64,000 bases of DNA from GCA-003244245 sp963712995 (GTDB lineage Bacteria > Actinomycetota > Actinomycetes > Mycobacteriales > Pseudonocardiaceae), in contig CAVQKH010000026.1 in the NCBI GenBank assembly GCA_963712995.1, positions 62,001 to 126,000 on the forward strand, written 5' to 3'. Of the stretch, positions 55,512 to 64,000 are shown in pieces. Below the pieces are notes generated by a model, which was given only the letters and a program-made list of their open reading frames with translations, searched no databases and was not told where the DNA came from. Within the stretch, counting starts at the first letter, position 1; each line of letters starts with the position of its first letter. Position numbers and translations under genes: made by a program.

Positions 55512-56672
55512 ATGGCAACGGGCACCCCAGGGTCGCAGAGCGCCCTTCGGGAGGCGAACCTGCGCCGGGTGCTGCGCGCGGTCCAGGCCGCCGGCTCACT
55601 CACCCAGGCCGAGATCGTCCGCGCTACCGGCTTGTCCGCGGCCACCGTCTCCAACCTCGTCCGGGAGTTGCAGGCCGGCGCTCTGGTGGTGGTGACGCCG
55701 ACAGCGACGGGGCGCCGAGCGCAGAACGTGTCCCTCTCCCCGCTCAAGGGCCTGGCGATCGGCATCGAGATGGGCCAGACGCACTTACGTGGCGCGATCT
55801 GCGATATGGGCTACCGGGTGCTCATCGAGCAGCGGATCGACGACGTCGAGGAGTGGGGCTTGCGCACCGTCGAGTGGCTGGTGAGCACGTTGTTGCAGGA
55901 AGCGCGGGTGGATCGTAGCGAGGTGCGCGGGGTCGGGGTGAGCGTGCCGGGACCACTCGACCCGGTCACCGGAGGGGCCCGCCCGGTGACGCTGACCCCA
56001 AGCGGGCAGGGGGTGGACATCACAGCGGAGTTATCCGGCAGGCTGGGCCTGCCGGTACAGCTCATCACCAACATCAACGCGGCCGCCCTCGGTGAGCTGG
56101 CCTGCGGCGCGTCCCGCTCCACTGCCGAGATGGTGTATGTCCAATTATCCACCAATGTCGAGGCCGCCCTGGTGATCAGGGGTGAGGTCTATCCCGGCAG
56201 CAACGGGCTGGCCGGCCAGTTCGGGCATATCACCATTGACGAGTCCGGTCAGGTCTGCCGCTGCGGGAACCGCGGTTGCCTGGAGACCGTGGTGGGTGGA
56301 CCACACCTGCTCGACCTGCTGCCACGGTCAGCTGGGGGACGGCCGACGCTTCGCGGGCTGGTCCAGACCGCCGTCGATGGGGATCTCGGCTCCCGCCGGG
56401 TGATCGGGGACGCCGGCCGCGCGGTGGGTGCCGCCGCCGCGATGCTGTGCAACGTGCTCAATCCGCGCCAGATCGTGCTGGGTGGCGAGCTGGCCAGGGC
56501 CGGCGAGCTGCTGCTCGACCCGATCCGGCAGGTGCTGCGCCGGCGTACCCTGCCCGCTGCCGCGGAGCTGGTCGAGGTGCGGTGCGGTGAGCTGGATGAT
56601 CGGGCCGTCGTAGTGGGTGCACTCGCCACAGTGGTACGCAGCACCGACGTCATCGACTTGGTGCGCGCCTGA
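55512..56672 (+). CDS. ROK family transcriptional regulator
   Basis: Predicted 386-residue repressor. An N-terminal MarR-like helix-turn-helix (LTQAEIVRATGLSAATVSNL) is followed by a ROK sugar-kinase-like domain with the zinc motif CRCGNRGCLE and GVGVSVPGPL. A sugar or sugar phosphate probably releases it from DNA. It lies just before the sugar ABC genes in the same direction and most likely controls them. ATG 55512 follows GGGAG; a GTG at 55482 is an alternative. TTCACTTCTTGTAGCTAAGC upstream may be its promoter. Confidence 0.88.
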   Translation: MATGTPGSQSALREANLRRVLRAVQAAGSLTQAEIVRATGLSAATVSNLVRELQAGALVVVTPTATGRRAQNVSLSPLKGLAIGIEMGQTHLRGAICDMGYRVLIEQRIDDVEEWGLRTVEWLVSTLLQEARVDRSEVRGVGVSVPGPLDPVTGGARPVTLTPSGQGVDITAELSGRLGLPVQLITNINAAALGELACGASRSTAEMVYVQLSTNVEAALVIRGEVYPGSNGLAGQFGHITIDESGQVCRCGNRGCLETVVGGPHLLDLLPRSAGGRPTLRGLVQTAVDGDLGSRRVIGDAGRAVGAAAAMLCNVLNPRQIVLGGELARAGELLLDPIRQVLRRRTLPAAAELVEVRCGELDDRAVVVGALATVVRSTDVIDLVRA

Positions 56673-56721
56673 ACCCTTGTGTTCATAAGTCGAAAACATC
56701 GAACAGAATTGCATTCAAGTA

Positions 56722-56751
56722 TTGACGCAATCATGTGGCATTGGTCATGCT
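56722..56751 (+). promoter_or_regulatory. Putative promoter of sugar ABC operon
   Basis: TTGACG (56722-56727) and CATGCT (56746-56751) are separated by 18 bases and lie 56 bases before the binding-protein start. The AT-rich TCGAAAACATCGAA just upstream may be the ROK operator. Confidence 0.45.
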
Positions 56752-56806
56752 GAGGGTCGGCGGGCGGGCACTCCCGGTCCTGTCCTTGGGGTGAGAGGGG
56801 CTGGAC

Positions 56807-57901
56807 ATGAGAACCTGGCCCGCGGCGGCACTGATGATCGTCGCGTCACTGATGCTCACGGCGGCAGCATGCGGGAGACCGGGTAGCGCTCCCGACGGCC
56901 CCGCGTCCGTCGAGACGGGCTTCCCGATCGGGATCCTGCTGCCCGAGTCCAAGACAGCGCGGTACGAGACGTTCGACCGCCCGCTGCTCACGCGGCACCT
57001 CAAGGAGCTGTGCCCGAACTGTGAGGTCCGCTACCGTAACGCCAACCAGAACAGTGCCAACCAACAGAATCAGGCTGAGGCGCTGGTCACCAGTGGCGCC
57101 CGGGTACTCATCCTCGACGCGGTCGACTCCACCGCAGCCAGCGCCATCGTCAGCAACGCCAAGAGCCAAGGTGTCGCGGTGGTGGCCTACGACCGGCTCG
57201 CCTCAGGTCCCATCGACTACTACGTCTCCTATGACACCGAACGGATCGGGCAGGTGCAGGGTGAGGCGCTGCTCACCGCGCTGAAGGCAGGTGGTGAACC
57301 CAAGCGGGGCCAGATCGTCATGATCAACGGGTCGCCCACGGACCCCAACGCCGGTGGTCTCAAGCGGGGCACCCGCTCAGTGCTCGATGGCCAGGTGAGG
57401 ATCGGTCGGGAGTACGACACCCCCGACTGGTCCCCCGATCGCGCCCAGCAGGAGATGGAGCAGGCCATCACCGCGCTGGGTCGGGAGCCGATCATCGGGG
57501 TCTACGCCGCCAATGATGGAACAGCGGCAGGCGCGATCGCGGCACTCAAGGGCGCCGGGTTCGCACCGCTGCCCCCGGTGACCGGACAGGACGCCGAGCT
57601 CGCCGGTATCCAGCGCATCCTGGCTGGTGAGCAGTACATGACCGTATACAAGGACATCAAGCCGGAGGCGACCATCGCCGCGGAGATGGCGATCAGCGCC
57701 GCCACAGGAAAGGAGTACCGGGGCATTCCAACCCAGCGGATATCCAACGGCTCGGTTGACGTGCCGGGCGTGCTCCTCGAACCCATCGCGGTGACGAGGG
57801 AGAACGTTGCCAGGGTCATCATCGCGGACGGCGTTTACCCGGTCGAGAAGGTCTGCACCACCGAATACCGCCAGGCGTGCCGGCGGGCGGGCATCTCCTG
57901 A
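56807..57901 (+). CDS. Sugar ABC transporter substrate-binding lipoprotein
   Basis: Predicted 364-residue periplasmic-binding-type lipoprotein of the CUT2 (ribose/xylose) family. The signal peptide ends LTAAAC. The mature part has GILLPESKTARYETFDRP, NQNSANQQNQAEALV and the hinge VYAANDGTAAGAIAALK. This resembles xylose-binding XylF. Downstream ATPase, permease and a glucoamylase suggest an oligosaccharide or glucose-type substrate instead. Confidence 0.88.
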   Translation: MRTWPAAALMIVASLMLTAAACGRPGSAPDGPASVETGFPIGILLPESKTARYETFDRPLLTRHLKELCPNCEVRYRNANQNSANQQNQAEALVTSGARVLILDAVDSTAASAIVSNAKSQGVAVVAYDRLASGPIDYYVSYDTERIGQVQGEALLTALKAGGEPKRGQIVMINGSPTDPNAGGLKRGTRSVLDGQVRIGREYDTPDWSPDRAQQEMEQAITALGREPIIGVYAANDGTAAGAIAALKGAGFAPLPPVTGQDAELAGIQRILAGEQYMTVYKDIKPEATIAAEMAISAATGKEYRGIPTQRISNGSVDVPGVLLEPIAVTRENVARVIIADGVYPVEKVCTTEYRQACRRAGIS

Positions 57902-57917
57902 ACCGAAAGGACCCCTC

Positions 57918-58682
57918 GTGATGGCTCCCATCCTGGCGCTGACCGGGATTTCGAAGCGGTACGGGTCGGTCCAGGCGCTCAGTGCCGCCAGTCTGGAGGT
58001 CAAGGCCGGAGAGGTGGTCGCGCTGGTCGGCGACAACGGGGCCGGCAAGTCCACCCTGATAAAAGTGATCGCCGGAGTCGTGCCCCCAGACAGCGGCGAC
58101 ATCTACTGGCAGGGTGAACGCGTCCCCATCCGCAATCCCCACGATGCCACCGCACTCGGTATCGCAACCGTCTACCAGGACCTGGCATTGTGCGACAACC
58201 TCGATGTGGTCGCCAACCTGTTTCTCGGCAACGAAGCGGCCAGGCTCGGAGTGCTCGACGAGATCGCCATGGAGCGCAGGGCGCAGGAGCTGCTGTCCGA
58301 GCTCGATGTCGAGCTACCCAACCTGAGGGTGCCGGTTTCGGCGCTGTCCGGCGGGCAGCGGCAGTCAGTCGCTATCGCCCGCGCGATGCTCGGTTCACCC
58401 AAGCTCGTGATCCTGGACGAACCCACCGCGGCATTGGGCGTCGGGCAGACCTGGCAGGTGCTCAAGATGATCAAAAAACAGAGTCATAAAAAGGGGATCG
58501 GCGTGATCCTGATCAGCCACAACCTGGCCGACGTCAGGTTGGTCTCCGACCGGATCATGGTGCTGCTGCTGGGCCACAACAAAGCCGAGTTCATCACCGA
58601 CGAGGTCACCGATCAGGACATCGTGTGGGCGATTACGGGCGCCTCCAAGGACACCGTCTCGATCACGGAAGAGCACACGTGA
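57918..58682 (+). CDS. Sugar ABC transporter ATP-binding protein (single domain)
   Basis: Predicted 254-residue ATPase. Walker A is GDNGAGKST, the signature is LSGGQRQSVAIAR, Walker B is LVILDEPT, followed by the ALGVGQ turn typical of CUT2 ATPases. Most CUT2 ATPases fuse two domains (about 500 residues); this one has one domain, as in fructose-type FrcA, so it should act as a homodimer. Start is GTG 57918 or ATG 57921 behind AAAGG. Confidence 0.88.
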   Translation: MMAPILALTGISKRYGSVQALSAASLEVKAGEVVALVGDNGAGKSTLIKVIAGVVPPDSGDIYWQGERVPIRNPHDATALGIATVYQDLALCDNLDVVANLFLGNEAARLGVLDEIAMERRAQELLSELDVELPNLRVPVSALSGGQRQSVAIARAMLGSPKLVILDEPTAALGVGQTWQVLKMIKKQSHKKGIGVILISHNLADVRLVSDRIMVLLLGHNKAEFITDEVTDQDIVWAITGASKDTVSITEEHT

Positions 58683-59920
58683 GCGTCATGCCAGAAAAAC
58701 AGGAACTCCAACTGGCGGATCCTCCCGGCACCGAGCGGCACGTAACGCCGGGCACGAAACGCGGCGTCACCGCACGCCTGCGTGCAGGAGAGCTGGAGGC
58801 ACTGCCCGTCATCATCAGCCTGATGTTCACCTGGGCGATCTTTCAAACACTCGACCACCGCTTCCTCACCGCAGCGAACCTGTCCAACATGGTGGTGCAG
58901 ATCGCCGCAGTCGGGGTGATGGCGATCGGTATCACGCTGGTCCTGCTGCTCGGCGAGACCGATCTTTCGATCGGTTCGGTGTCCGGTTTGGCCGCTGCTG
59001 CCCTGGCCATCCTGGTCATCCGGCACGATGCGCCCGAGGTGGCGGCCATCGCCCTGGTGGTGCTGCTCGGGCTCGTGGTCGGCACCGTGCACGGCACGGT
59101 CCGCACGGCGATGGGTGTTCCGTCATTCGTGGTGACCCTGGCCGGCTTGATCGGGTGGCAGGGGCTGCACCTCTACCTGCTCAGCCCGCAGGGCGCCATC
59201 AACGTCTCTGACCACGGCATCATCGCGGCACTGACCCACGCCTACCTGCCCGCAGTCGTGGGTTGGTCACTCGGTGCGGCAATGATCGGCTGCTACGTGG
59301 CGGCGGTTGTCGTGGGTGTCAGGCGGCGGCGCGCAGCGCGCCTGCCATACCCGACGCTGCGACGCCGAATGATCCGGCTGGTCGCGCTGAGCGCCGGGGT
59401 CGGGCTGACGGTCGGGGTGCTGAACTCCTGGCGCGGCGTGCCGGTCGCCCTGGCGATCCTGGTCGCTTTCGCGGTGGGCTTCGACTTGATCCTGCGCAGG
59501 ACCCGCTTCGGTCGCAGCATCATCGCCATCGGCAGCAATGTGGAAGCGGCTCGCCGTGCCGGGATACCGGTGAACCGGATCAGGATCACGGTTTTCGCGC
59601 TGGGCTCCGCGATGGCGGCGATCGGCGGGATCCTGGCCGTCTCGCGGGAGTTCGCGGCGCACCAGAGCACCGGGGGCAGCGATGTCCTGCTCTTCGCGAT
59701 AGCGGCCGCGGTGATCGGCGGTGTCAGCCTGTTCGGCGGCCGGGGAAGCACTTACGGGGCGTTGATGGGCATCGCCGTGATCGGGTCGATCAATAACGGG
59801 ATGTTGCTGATGGAACTCGACTCGTCGGCCCGATTCATGATCACGGCAGTGGTACTGCTGCTGGCGGTGATCATCGACTCGCTGTCCCGACGCGATCGCC
59901 AGCTCCACGGTCACATCTGA
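58679..59920 (+). CDS. Sugar ABC transporter permease
   Basis: Predicted 413-residue permease of the CUT2 family with about ten membrane segments. GETDLSIGSVSGLAAAALA is the family motif, and GSNVEAARRAGIPVNRIR is the coupling loop. A basic cytoplasmic loop, RRRRAARLPYP, sits in the middle, as in XylH. GTG 58679 overlaps the ATPase stop (GTGA). Confidence 0.88.
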   Translation: MSVMPEKQELQLADPPGTERHVTPGTKRGVTARLRAGELEALPVIISLMFTWAIFQTLDHRFLTAANLSNMVVQIAAVGVMAIGITLVLLLGETDLSIGSVSGLAAAALAILVIRHDAPEVAAIALVVLLGLVVGTVHGTVRTAMGVPSFVVTLAGLIGWQGLHLYLLSPQGAINVSDHGIIAALTHAYLPAVVGWSLGAAMIGCYVAAVVVGVRRRRAARLPYPTLRRRMIRLVALSAGVGLTVGVLNSWRGVPVALAILVAFAVGFDLILRRTRFGRSIIAIGSNVEAARRAGIPVNRIRITVFALGSAMAAIGGILAVSREFAAHQSTGGSDVLLFAIAAAVIGGVSLFGGRGSTYGALMGIAVIGSINNGMLLMELDSSARFMITAVVLLLAVIIDSLSRRDRQLHGHI

Positions 59921-59950
59921 CCGCCGGAATCTGGGATGAGGTAAGTGGCC

Positions 59951-62581
59951 ATGGCCAGGAATCGAGACCAGAGACGGGCTCGCCATGCCCGCGTATCCAT
60001 AGTCGGGGCACTGTTCATCACGGGTGTGGTCGGGTTCGGCGCCGCGGCTGGTTGCGCGACGACATCGGTGACCGCGCCCGGTGCGCCAGGTGTGCTGTCC
60101 CACTTCGACCTGGCGCGCAAGGACTGCGTCGGCACGGCCGCGAATACCACATCCAAGGTCTGGTACACCGTCGCCGACGGGGTGCTCTCCGATGTCTACA
60201 ACCCCACCGTGGACAACACGAACGTCGAGACCATGCAGTATGTGGTCACCGACGGACGCAGCTTCACTGATCTGCAGACCCGTGATCTGACCTATACGGT
60301 CAGCGCTGATCCCACCGGAATGGCCTGCACGGTTCTGGCCACCAGTGCAGCGCACGGCTATCAGCTCGTGACGACCTATGTCACCGACCCCGCCCGGGAC
60401 GCTGTCGTCGCGCACACCACCGTGCGCGGCACGCATGGCCCACCACCGCAGGGGCTGAAGCTCTACGTCCGCCTCGACGCGCATGTCAACGGCAACGGCG
60501 GTGGAGGTCCGGCCAACGGCGGCGCCGACTCCGCGGTGATCGACACCTCCACCCGCGCGCCGGTCCCGGTCGCCTATGACGTCGCGACGACCAGCGAGGC
60601 AGCCGATCGCGACTACGCCGTTGCGACCTTCATGGCGCTGAGCGCGACCGGCGGCCTGACCGAGGCCGGTGTCGGCTACGCCGGCACCGCCAGCGACGGA
60701 CTGACCCAGCTCGACACCACGCGAACGCTCGGCGGCGACACCGCGGCCCCGAACGGGCACGTCGTGCTCACCGCCCGTGTCGTGCCGAACCAGCAGGGCG
60801 AGATCACCCTCGCTCTCGGCTTCGGACGTGACCAGCGCAGCGCGGTATCCGTCGCGGGCAAGGCGGCAGCCAACCCGTTCGCCGCGACATCAGCCGGATA
60901 CACCGCCGGCTGGCGCGCCTACGACGCCCGCCTGCGCCCGCCACCGACCACACTGCCCGGCTTCGACCAAGCCGCCATGGACCGGACGCGCTCTGCTTAC
61001 TACCTTTCGACGAATGTGGTGAAGGCCAGCGAGGACAAGACCTTTCCCGGTGCGATCGTCGCCTCCCTGGCCAGCCCGTGGGGTCAGGCCGTCAGTGCCG
61101 GTGACCTGGTGAACGGAAAACCGGTCTACTTCGGCTCCTACCGGGAGGTGTTCTCCCGCGATCTCTACGCGGCGTTCACCGCGCTGCTCGTCGCCGGTGA
61201 CCTGGCCACCGCGCAGGACACCACCCGGTTCCTGCTCAACCGCCAGCAGCTCCCGGACGGTCGCCTGCCGCGTAACTCGCTGCTCAACGGCAAGGTGGCA
61301 CCGGACACCGGTGGTGATCAGCTCGACGAGACCTCGTATCCCATCCTGATGGCATGGCAGTCCGGGCTCGGCACTGACCCCGCGCTGTGGACCGACCACC
61401 TCCGGCCAGCCGCGGATTTCCTCCTCGCGCATGGCCCGGCGTTCGGCGTCGAGCGGTGGGAGGAACAGAGCGGCTACTCCCCCTCGACCATCGCCGCCGA
61501 GATCGCCGGCCTGACCGCGGCCAGTGCCATCGCCGCTCACCACAACGACGCCACTCGTGCCCGGCTCTACCAGGCCACCGCTGATGACTTCCAGCGGCGC
61601 GTCAAGGACTGGACGCTGAACACCACGGGTCCATACGGGCCACGCTATTTCCTGCGGCTGTCCAAGACTGGCGACCCGAACGCGGCGATCACCTACAACC
61701 TCGGCAACGGCGCACCGGACGCCGACCAACGCCAGGTCGTGGACGCCGGGTTTTTGGAACTCGTCCGGCTCGGCGAGCTACCCGCCAATGACCCCGATGT
61801 CCTCGCGTCGCTGACGGTGGTGGACGCGACGATCCGTCGGGACACACCCAACGGGGTGGGCTTCTCCCGCTACGGGACCTCGGCACCGGGAAGTTCGGAT
61901 GGTTACGGCGACTGCCACCAACCCGACCCGACCGACTGCGCTCCCTCCGGTCGGCCCTGGCCGACCGGCAACACCGGTTCAGGGCACCTGTGGCCGGTGT
62001 TGTCCGGCGAGCGCGGCGAACAGGAGCTGCAGACCGGGGACACCGCCACTGCCGCGGCGCGGCTGCTGAGCATGCAGCGGATGACCTCCGGCGTGGGTCT
62101 GGCACCGGAACAGGTCTGGGAGAACCCTCCGCTGGCGGCCTCCCCCTCCGGAACCGACCCCGCCCTGGCGTCGATCGGCTTTGAACCCGGCCATCCCGCC
62201 GGCTCAGCTTCCCCGTTGACCTGGGCGCAGGCCCAACTGGTGCGCCTGACGCTGGCGTTGGGCGCAGGCCGACCGTTGGATCAGCCAGCGATCACCCGTG
62301 CCCGTTATGTCGATGCGCCGCCACCCGGCACGGCACCGTTGAGTGCCACCGTCTCCATCTCAGGCGCACTGCTGACGGTGACCGGCCGGAGCGCACCGGG
62401 TGCGAACGTTGACGTGGCCGTGACGGACACCGGCGCCTCCACCACAGCGGCATCGGTCCAAGCCGAGCCGGATGGCACATTCACCCTGTCCATCCAGAGG
62501 CACTCGACCACTGACGTCGTGACCGTCACCACCACCGCCGGAAATCGTACTGGTCATCTGGTGCTACGCCACGATGGTTGA
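59951..62581 (+). CDS. Secreted GH15 glucoamylase/glucodextranase-like lipoprotein
   Basis: Predicted 876-residue exported enzyme. A signal peptide ends FGAAAGC, a likely lipobox. A glucodextranase-type N-terminal beta domain (about 35-290) is followed by the (alpha/alpha)6 barrel. The acid is in RWEEQSGYSPSTIAAEIAGL and the base in APEQVWENPP. A small beta-sandwich (about 790-876) ends it. It should release glucose from alpha-glucans or dextran outside the cell for the ABC importer just upstream. ATG 59951 was chosen over a GTG at 59945. Confidence 0.88.
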   Translation: MARNRDQRRARHARVSIVGALFITGVVGFGAAAGCATTSVTAPGAPGVLSHFDLARKDCVGTAANTTSKVWYTVADGVLSDVYNPTVDNTNVETMQYVVTDGRSFTDLQTRDLTYTVSADPTGMACTVLATSAAHGYQLVTTYVTDPARDAVVAHTTVRGTHGPPPQGLKLYVRLDAHVNGNGGGGPANGGADSAVIDTSTRAPVPVAYDVATTSEAADRDYAVATFMALSATGGLTEAGVGYAGTASDGLTQLDTTRTLGGDTAAPNGHVVLTARVVPNQQGEITLALGFGRDQRSAVSVAGKAAANPFAATSAGYTAGWRAYDARLRPPPTTLPGFDQAAMDRTRSAYYLSTNVVKASEDKTFPGAIVASLASPWGQAVSAGDLVNGKPVYFGSYREVFSRDLYAAFTALLVAGDLATAQDTTRFLLNRQQLPDGRLPRNSLLNGKVAPDTGGDQLDETSYPILMAWQSGLGTDPALWTDHLRPAADFLLAHGPAFGVERWEEQSGYSPSTIAAEIAGLTAASAIAAHHNDATRARLYQATADDFQRRVKDWTLNTTGPYGPRYFLRLSKTGDPNAAITYNLGNGAPDADQRQVVDAGFLELVRLGELPANDPDVLASLTVVDATIRRDTPNGVGFSRYGTSAPGSSDGYGDCHQPDPTDCAPSGRPWPTGNTGSGHLWPVLSGERGEQELQTGDTATAAARLLSMQRMTSGVGLAPEQVWENPPLAASPSGTDPALASIGFEPGHPAGSASPLTWAQAQLVRLTLALGAGRPLDQPAITRARYVDAPPPGTAPLSATVSISGALLTVTGRSAPGANVDVAVTDTGASTTAASVQAEPDGTFTLSIQRHSTTDVVTVTTTAGNRTGHLVLRHDG

Positions 62582-62828
62582 TGGCGACCGAGCGCGCTGC
62601 CCGCCAGGCGACGATCTGTACGACGTCGTCAAACATTGGGCATCCGCCGACGGCACCTCCATCAACTCGTGGATGCACGAGGCCATCGAACGCGAAGCGT
62701 TCCGGCGCCGATCCATCGCCCACGGGCAATGGATGGACGCCAACCCCGCCATCCGTGACGAGTTGCTGGCCCAGGCCGAAGCCGCTGCCCAGGAGATTGA
62801 CGACCTTCGGCGTGATGGTGCCGCGTGA
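62574..62828 (+). CDS. Antitoxin-like ribbon-helix-helix protein
   Basis: Predicted 84-residue protein. DDLYDVVKHWASADGTSINS then WMHEAIEREAFRRR is a ribbon-helix-helix (Arc/MetJ type) DNA-binding segment, and the acidic helix AQAEAAAQEIDDLRR would cover the toxin. Its start overlaps the glucoamylase stop, and its stop overlaps the toxin start (TGATG). The first ten residues look unlike the family, so the true start is uncertain. Confidence 0.65.
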   Translation: MVDGDRARCPPGDDLYDVVKHWASADGTSINSWMHEAIEREAFRRRSIAHGQWMDANPAIRDELLAQAEAAAQEIDDLRRDGAA

Positions 62829-63131
62829 TGCCGCGGCGCGGTGATGTCTGGGAGGTCACCGGGCAGCGACGGCGCAGCGTGCTGGTGGTATCGCACGGCA
62901 TGTACAACGACCAGCCGGGTATCCCGACGGTGTTGACGATGCCAGTCCTGGCCGGTAACGATGATGATCTAGGTACGTGGTGTGTGCCCATCGGCGCGGG
63001 TGAGGTCGCGGTGGTGGATCACATCGGGCGGAGGAGCGAAAGTGGTGTTCGAGCGCCGGGTGCGGGTGGTCGAGCGCCAGGTGGTGATGGATGTGAACAA
63101 CGCCCTGTTCAAGATTCTGTCCACGAGCTGA
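62828..63131 (+). pseudogene. MazF/PemK-like toxin, frameshifted
   Basis: ATG 62828 opens MPRRGDVWEV, then RSVLVVSHGMYND and GTWCVPIGAGEVAVVDHIG, a MazF-type RNase core. Near 63030 the frame leaves the family, which resumes in another frame as FERRVRVVERQVVMDVNNAL with TGA at 63131. Unshifted, the first frame runs to 63169 with a nonsense tail. The lesion would leave an antitoxin with no active toxin. Confidence 0.6.
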
Positions 63132-63196
63132 CCCGCCGACTCCGTCACCGCAGGCACCCAGGCCGGTAGGGTGCCCGTGACGCCGAGGGGAGCGCG

Positions 63197-64000
63197 GTGG
63201 CCAGGGTCTTCGTCAGCTATGCCAATGCGGACCGGGAGTGTGCCGGTCAGCTGCGCCAGTGGCTGGTTGCCGAGGACCATGAGGTGTTCCTGGATCAGGA
63301 TCCGGGTAATGGCATCGCGGTGGGCGAGGAGTGGGACAAGCGGCTGCATGAACGGCTGCGCTGGGCCGATGCGGTGGTCTGCGTGGTCACTTCCGCCTCG
63401 GTGACCTCGACGTGGTGCACGGCCGAGATCAGCATTGCCCTGTCGCGGGGCAACCGGTTACTGCCGGTGCTCGCTGAGCCGGGGGTGGATCATCCGCTGC
63501 TGCCCTCCGCCCACTACGCCGACCTCACCGTCGATTCCGCCGCGGCTCGGGCGGCGCTGGTGCAGACACTGCGTCGAGTGGATGCCGTCGGGGGTCACGG
63601 TTGGCCGGACGGTAAGTCGCCGTTTCCGGGGCTGCGTCCGTTGGACGTCGATGAGCATCGGGTGTTCTTCGGTCGCCGCCGCGAGCTGGAGCAGCTGGCC
63701 GGGCTGGTGCGGTCCCCAGCTGAGCGGGCCGAGCAGGCGGTGCTGCTGGTGATGGGTCCCTCGGGGTGTGGCAAGTCGTCGCTGGTGCGGGCCGGGTTGC
63801 TGCATGTGATGGCCGACGAGCCGGGCTGGTGGGCACTGGCACCGATGCTGCCCGGCGCCGACCCGGTGGCCGCGCTGACTCGGGAACTGACCGCCGCGGC
63901 AGGGCAGCTGGGGCTGGACTGGACGGTCGCGCAGGTACGCCACCAGCTCGACGACACTGGCCTGACCGGGCTGGCCGATGAGCTGCTGCTGGCCACTCCC
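63197..64000 (+). CDS. TIR-domain STAND NTPase, partial
   Basis: GTG 63197 behind AGGGGAG starts a frame open to the window end (268 codons). Residues 1-115 are a TIR domain: ARVFVSYANADRECAGQLRQ, DQDPGNGIAVGEEW and STWCTAEISIAL, whose Glu is the NADase residue of TIR enzymes. A short linker leads to FPGLRPLDVDEHRVFFGRR and the P-loop GPSGCGKSSLVRAGLL. Such TIR-STAND proteins usually end in WD40 or TPR sensors and act in stress or phage defence by NAD depletion. The sensor lies outside the window. Confidence 0.82.
   Translation, partial: MARVFVSYANADRECAGQLRQWLVAEDHEVFLDQDPGNGIAVGEEWDKRLHERLRWADAVVCVVTSASVTSTWCTAEISIALSRGNRLLPVLAEPGVDHPLLPSAHYADLTVDSAAARAALVQTLRRVDAVGGHGWPDGKSPFPGLRPLDVDEHRVFFGRRRELEQLAGLVRSPAERAEQAVLLVMGPSGCGKSSLVRAGLLHVMADEPGWWALAPMLPGADPVAALTRELTAAAGQLGLDWTVAQVRHQLDDTGLTGLADELLLATP

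Noticed and set aside
59267..60760. Long minus-strand frame opposite the permease and glucoamylase
   Set aside because: Arg/Gln/His-rich shadow; both plus-strand genes carry strong family motifs.

Overview
The window is 64 kb of high-GC actinobacterial chromosome. The core gene order matches mycobacteria and other mycolic or Pseudonocardiales-type actinomycetes: whiB1, pdtaS, a biotinylated carrier protein, ribosomal protein bL37, rsrA, sigR, an SRAP protein, aroA, rsgA, secA, hpf, comF, lpqB, mtrB, mtrA, tmk. Nickel superoxide dismutase and many large regulators suggest a soil actinomycete, perhaps Pseudonocardiaceae. The genus is inference; the synteny is visible.

Layout. At 1-430 there is a short degenerate CRISPR-like array with no cas genes, next to a perfect 24-bp palindrome. 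From 0.7 to 10.1 kb there is an MFS exporter, an osmoprotectant ABC operon with one frameshifted permease, a PAS/GGDEF/EAL protein, an RmlC-type epimerase, and the sodX/sodN pair. From 10.4 to 15.7 kb there is a GntR regulator with an excisionase-like HTH and a small protein (possible integrative-element remnant), a tandem TPR protein, an orphan histidine kinase behind a CsoR-like palindrome, a SirB1 protein and a small membrane protein. From 16.0 to 21.0 kb is the redox and stress block: whiB1, pdtaS, biotin carrier, bL37, rsrA-sigR with a clear SigR-type autoregulatory promoter, a hydrolase and the SRAP protein.

From 21.0 to 29.36 kb an island of visibly lower GC separates SRAP from aroA, genes that are neighbours in mycobacteria. 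An imperfect 58-bp direct repeat of the SRAP-aroA intergenic region lies at both ends, and a decayed serine recombinase sits beside the right copy. The island carries a five-gene minus-strand operon (small protein, zinc-finger P-loop kinase, radical SAM/SPASM enzyme, cupin, Nudix hydrolase), a divergent HTH regulator with an ASCH protein, a phosphotransferase-like protein and several gene fragments. I know no described pathway matching this operon; it is the best candidate for a new system here.

From 29.4 to 45.5 kb is core: aroA, rsgA, pruA, an rRNA methyltransferase, secA, hpf, comF, lpqB-mtrB-mtrA and tmk. From 45.5 to 51.2 kb is a decay zone with four multiply frameshifted genes (LuxR ATPase, SnoaL-like, maleylpyruvate-isomerase-like, sigma factor). 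From 51.5 to 55.2 kb there is a biotin carboxylase, a frameshifted CDF transporter and a PadR/PH-domain pair. From 55.5 to 62.6 kb a ROK regulator, a CUT2-type sugar ABC transporter and a secreted GH15 glucoamylase form an alpha-glucan uptake locus. The window ends with a toxin-antitoxin pair (toxin frameshifted) and the start of a TIR-STAND NTPase, a defence-type protein that runs off the edge.

Several single-base frameshifts fall in otherwise well-conserved genes (osmoprotectant permease, CDF transporter, MazF-like toxin). Sequencing error cannot be separated from real inactivation using this sequence alone.
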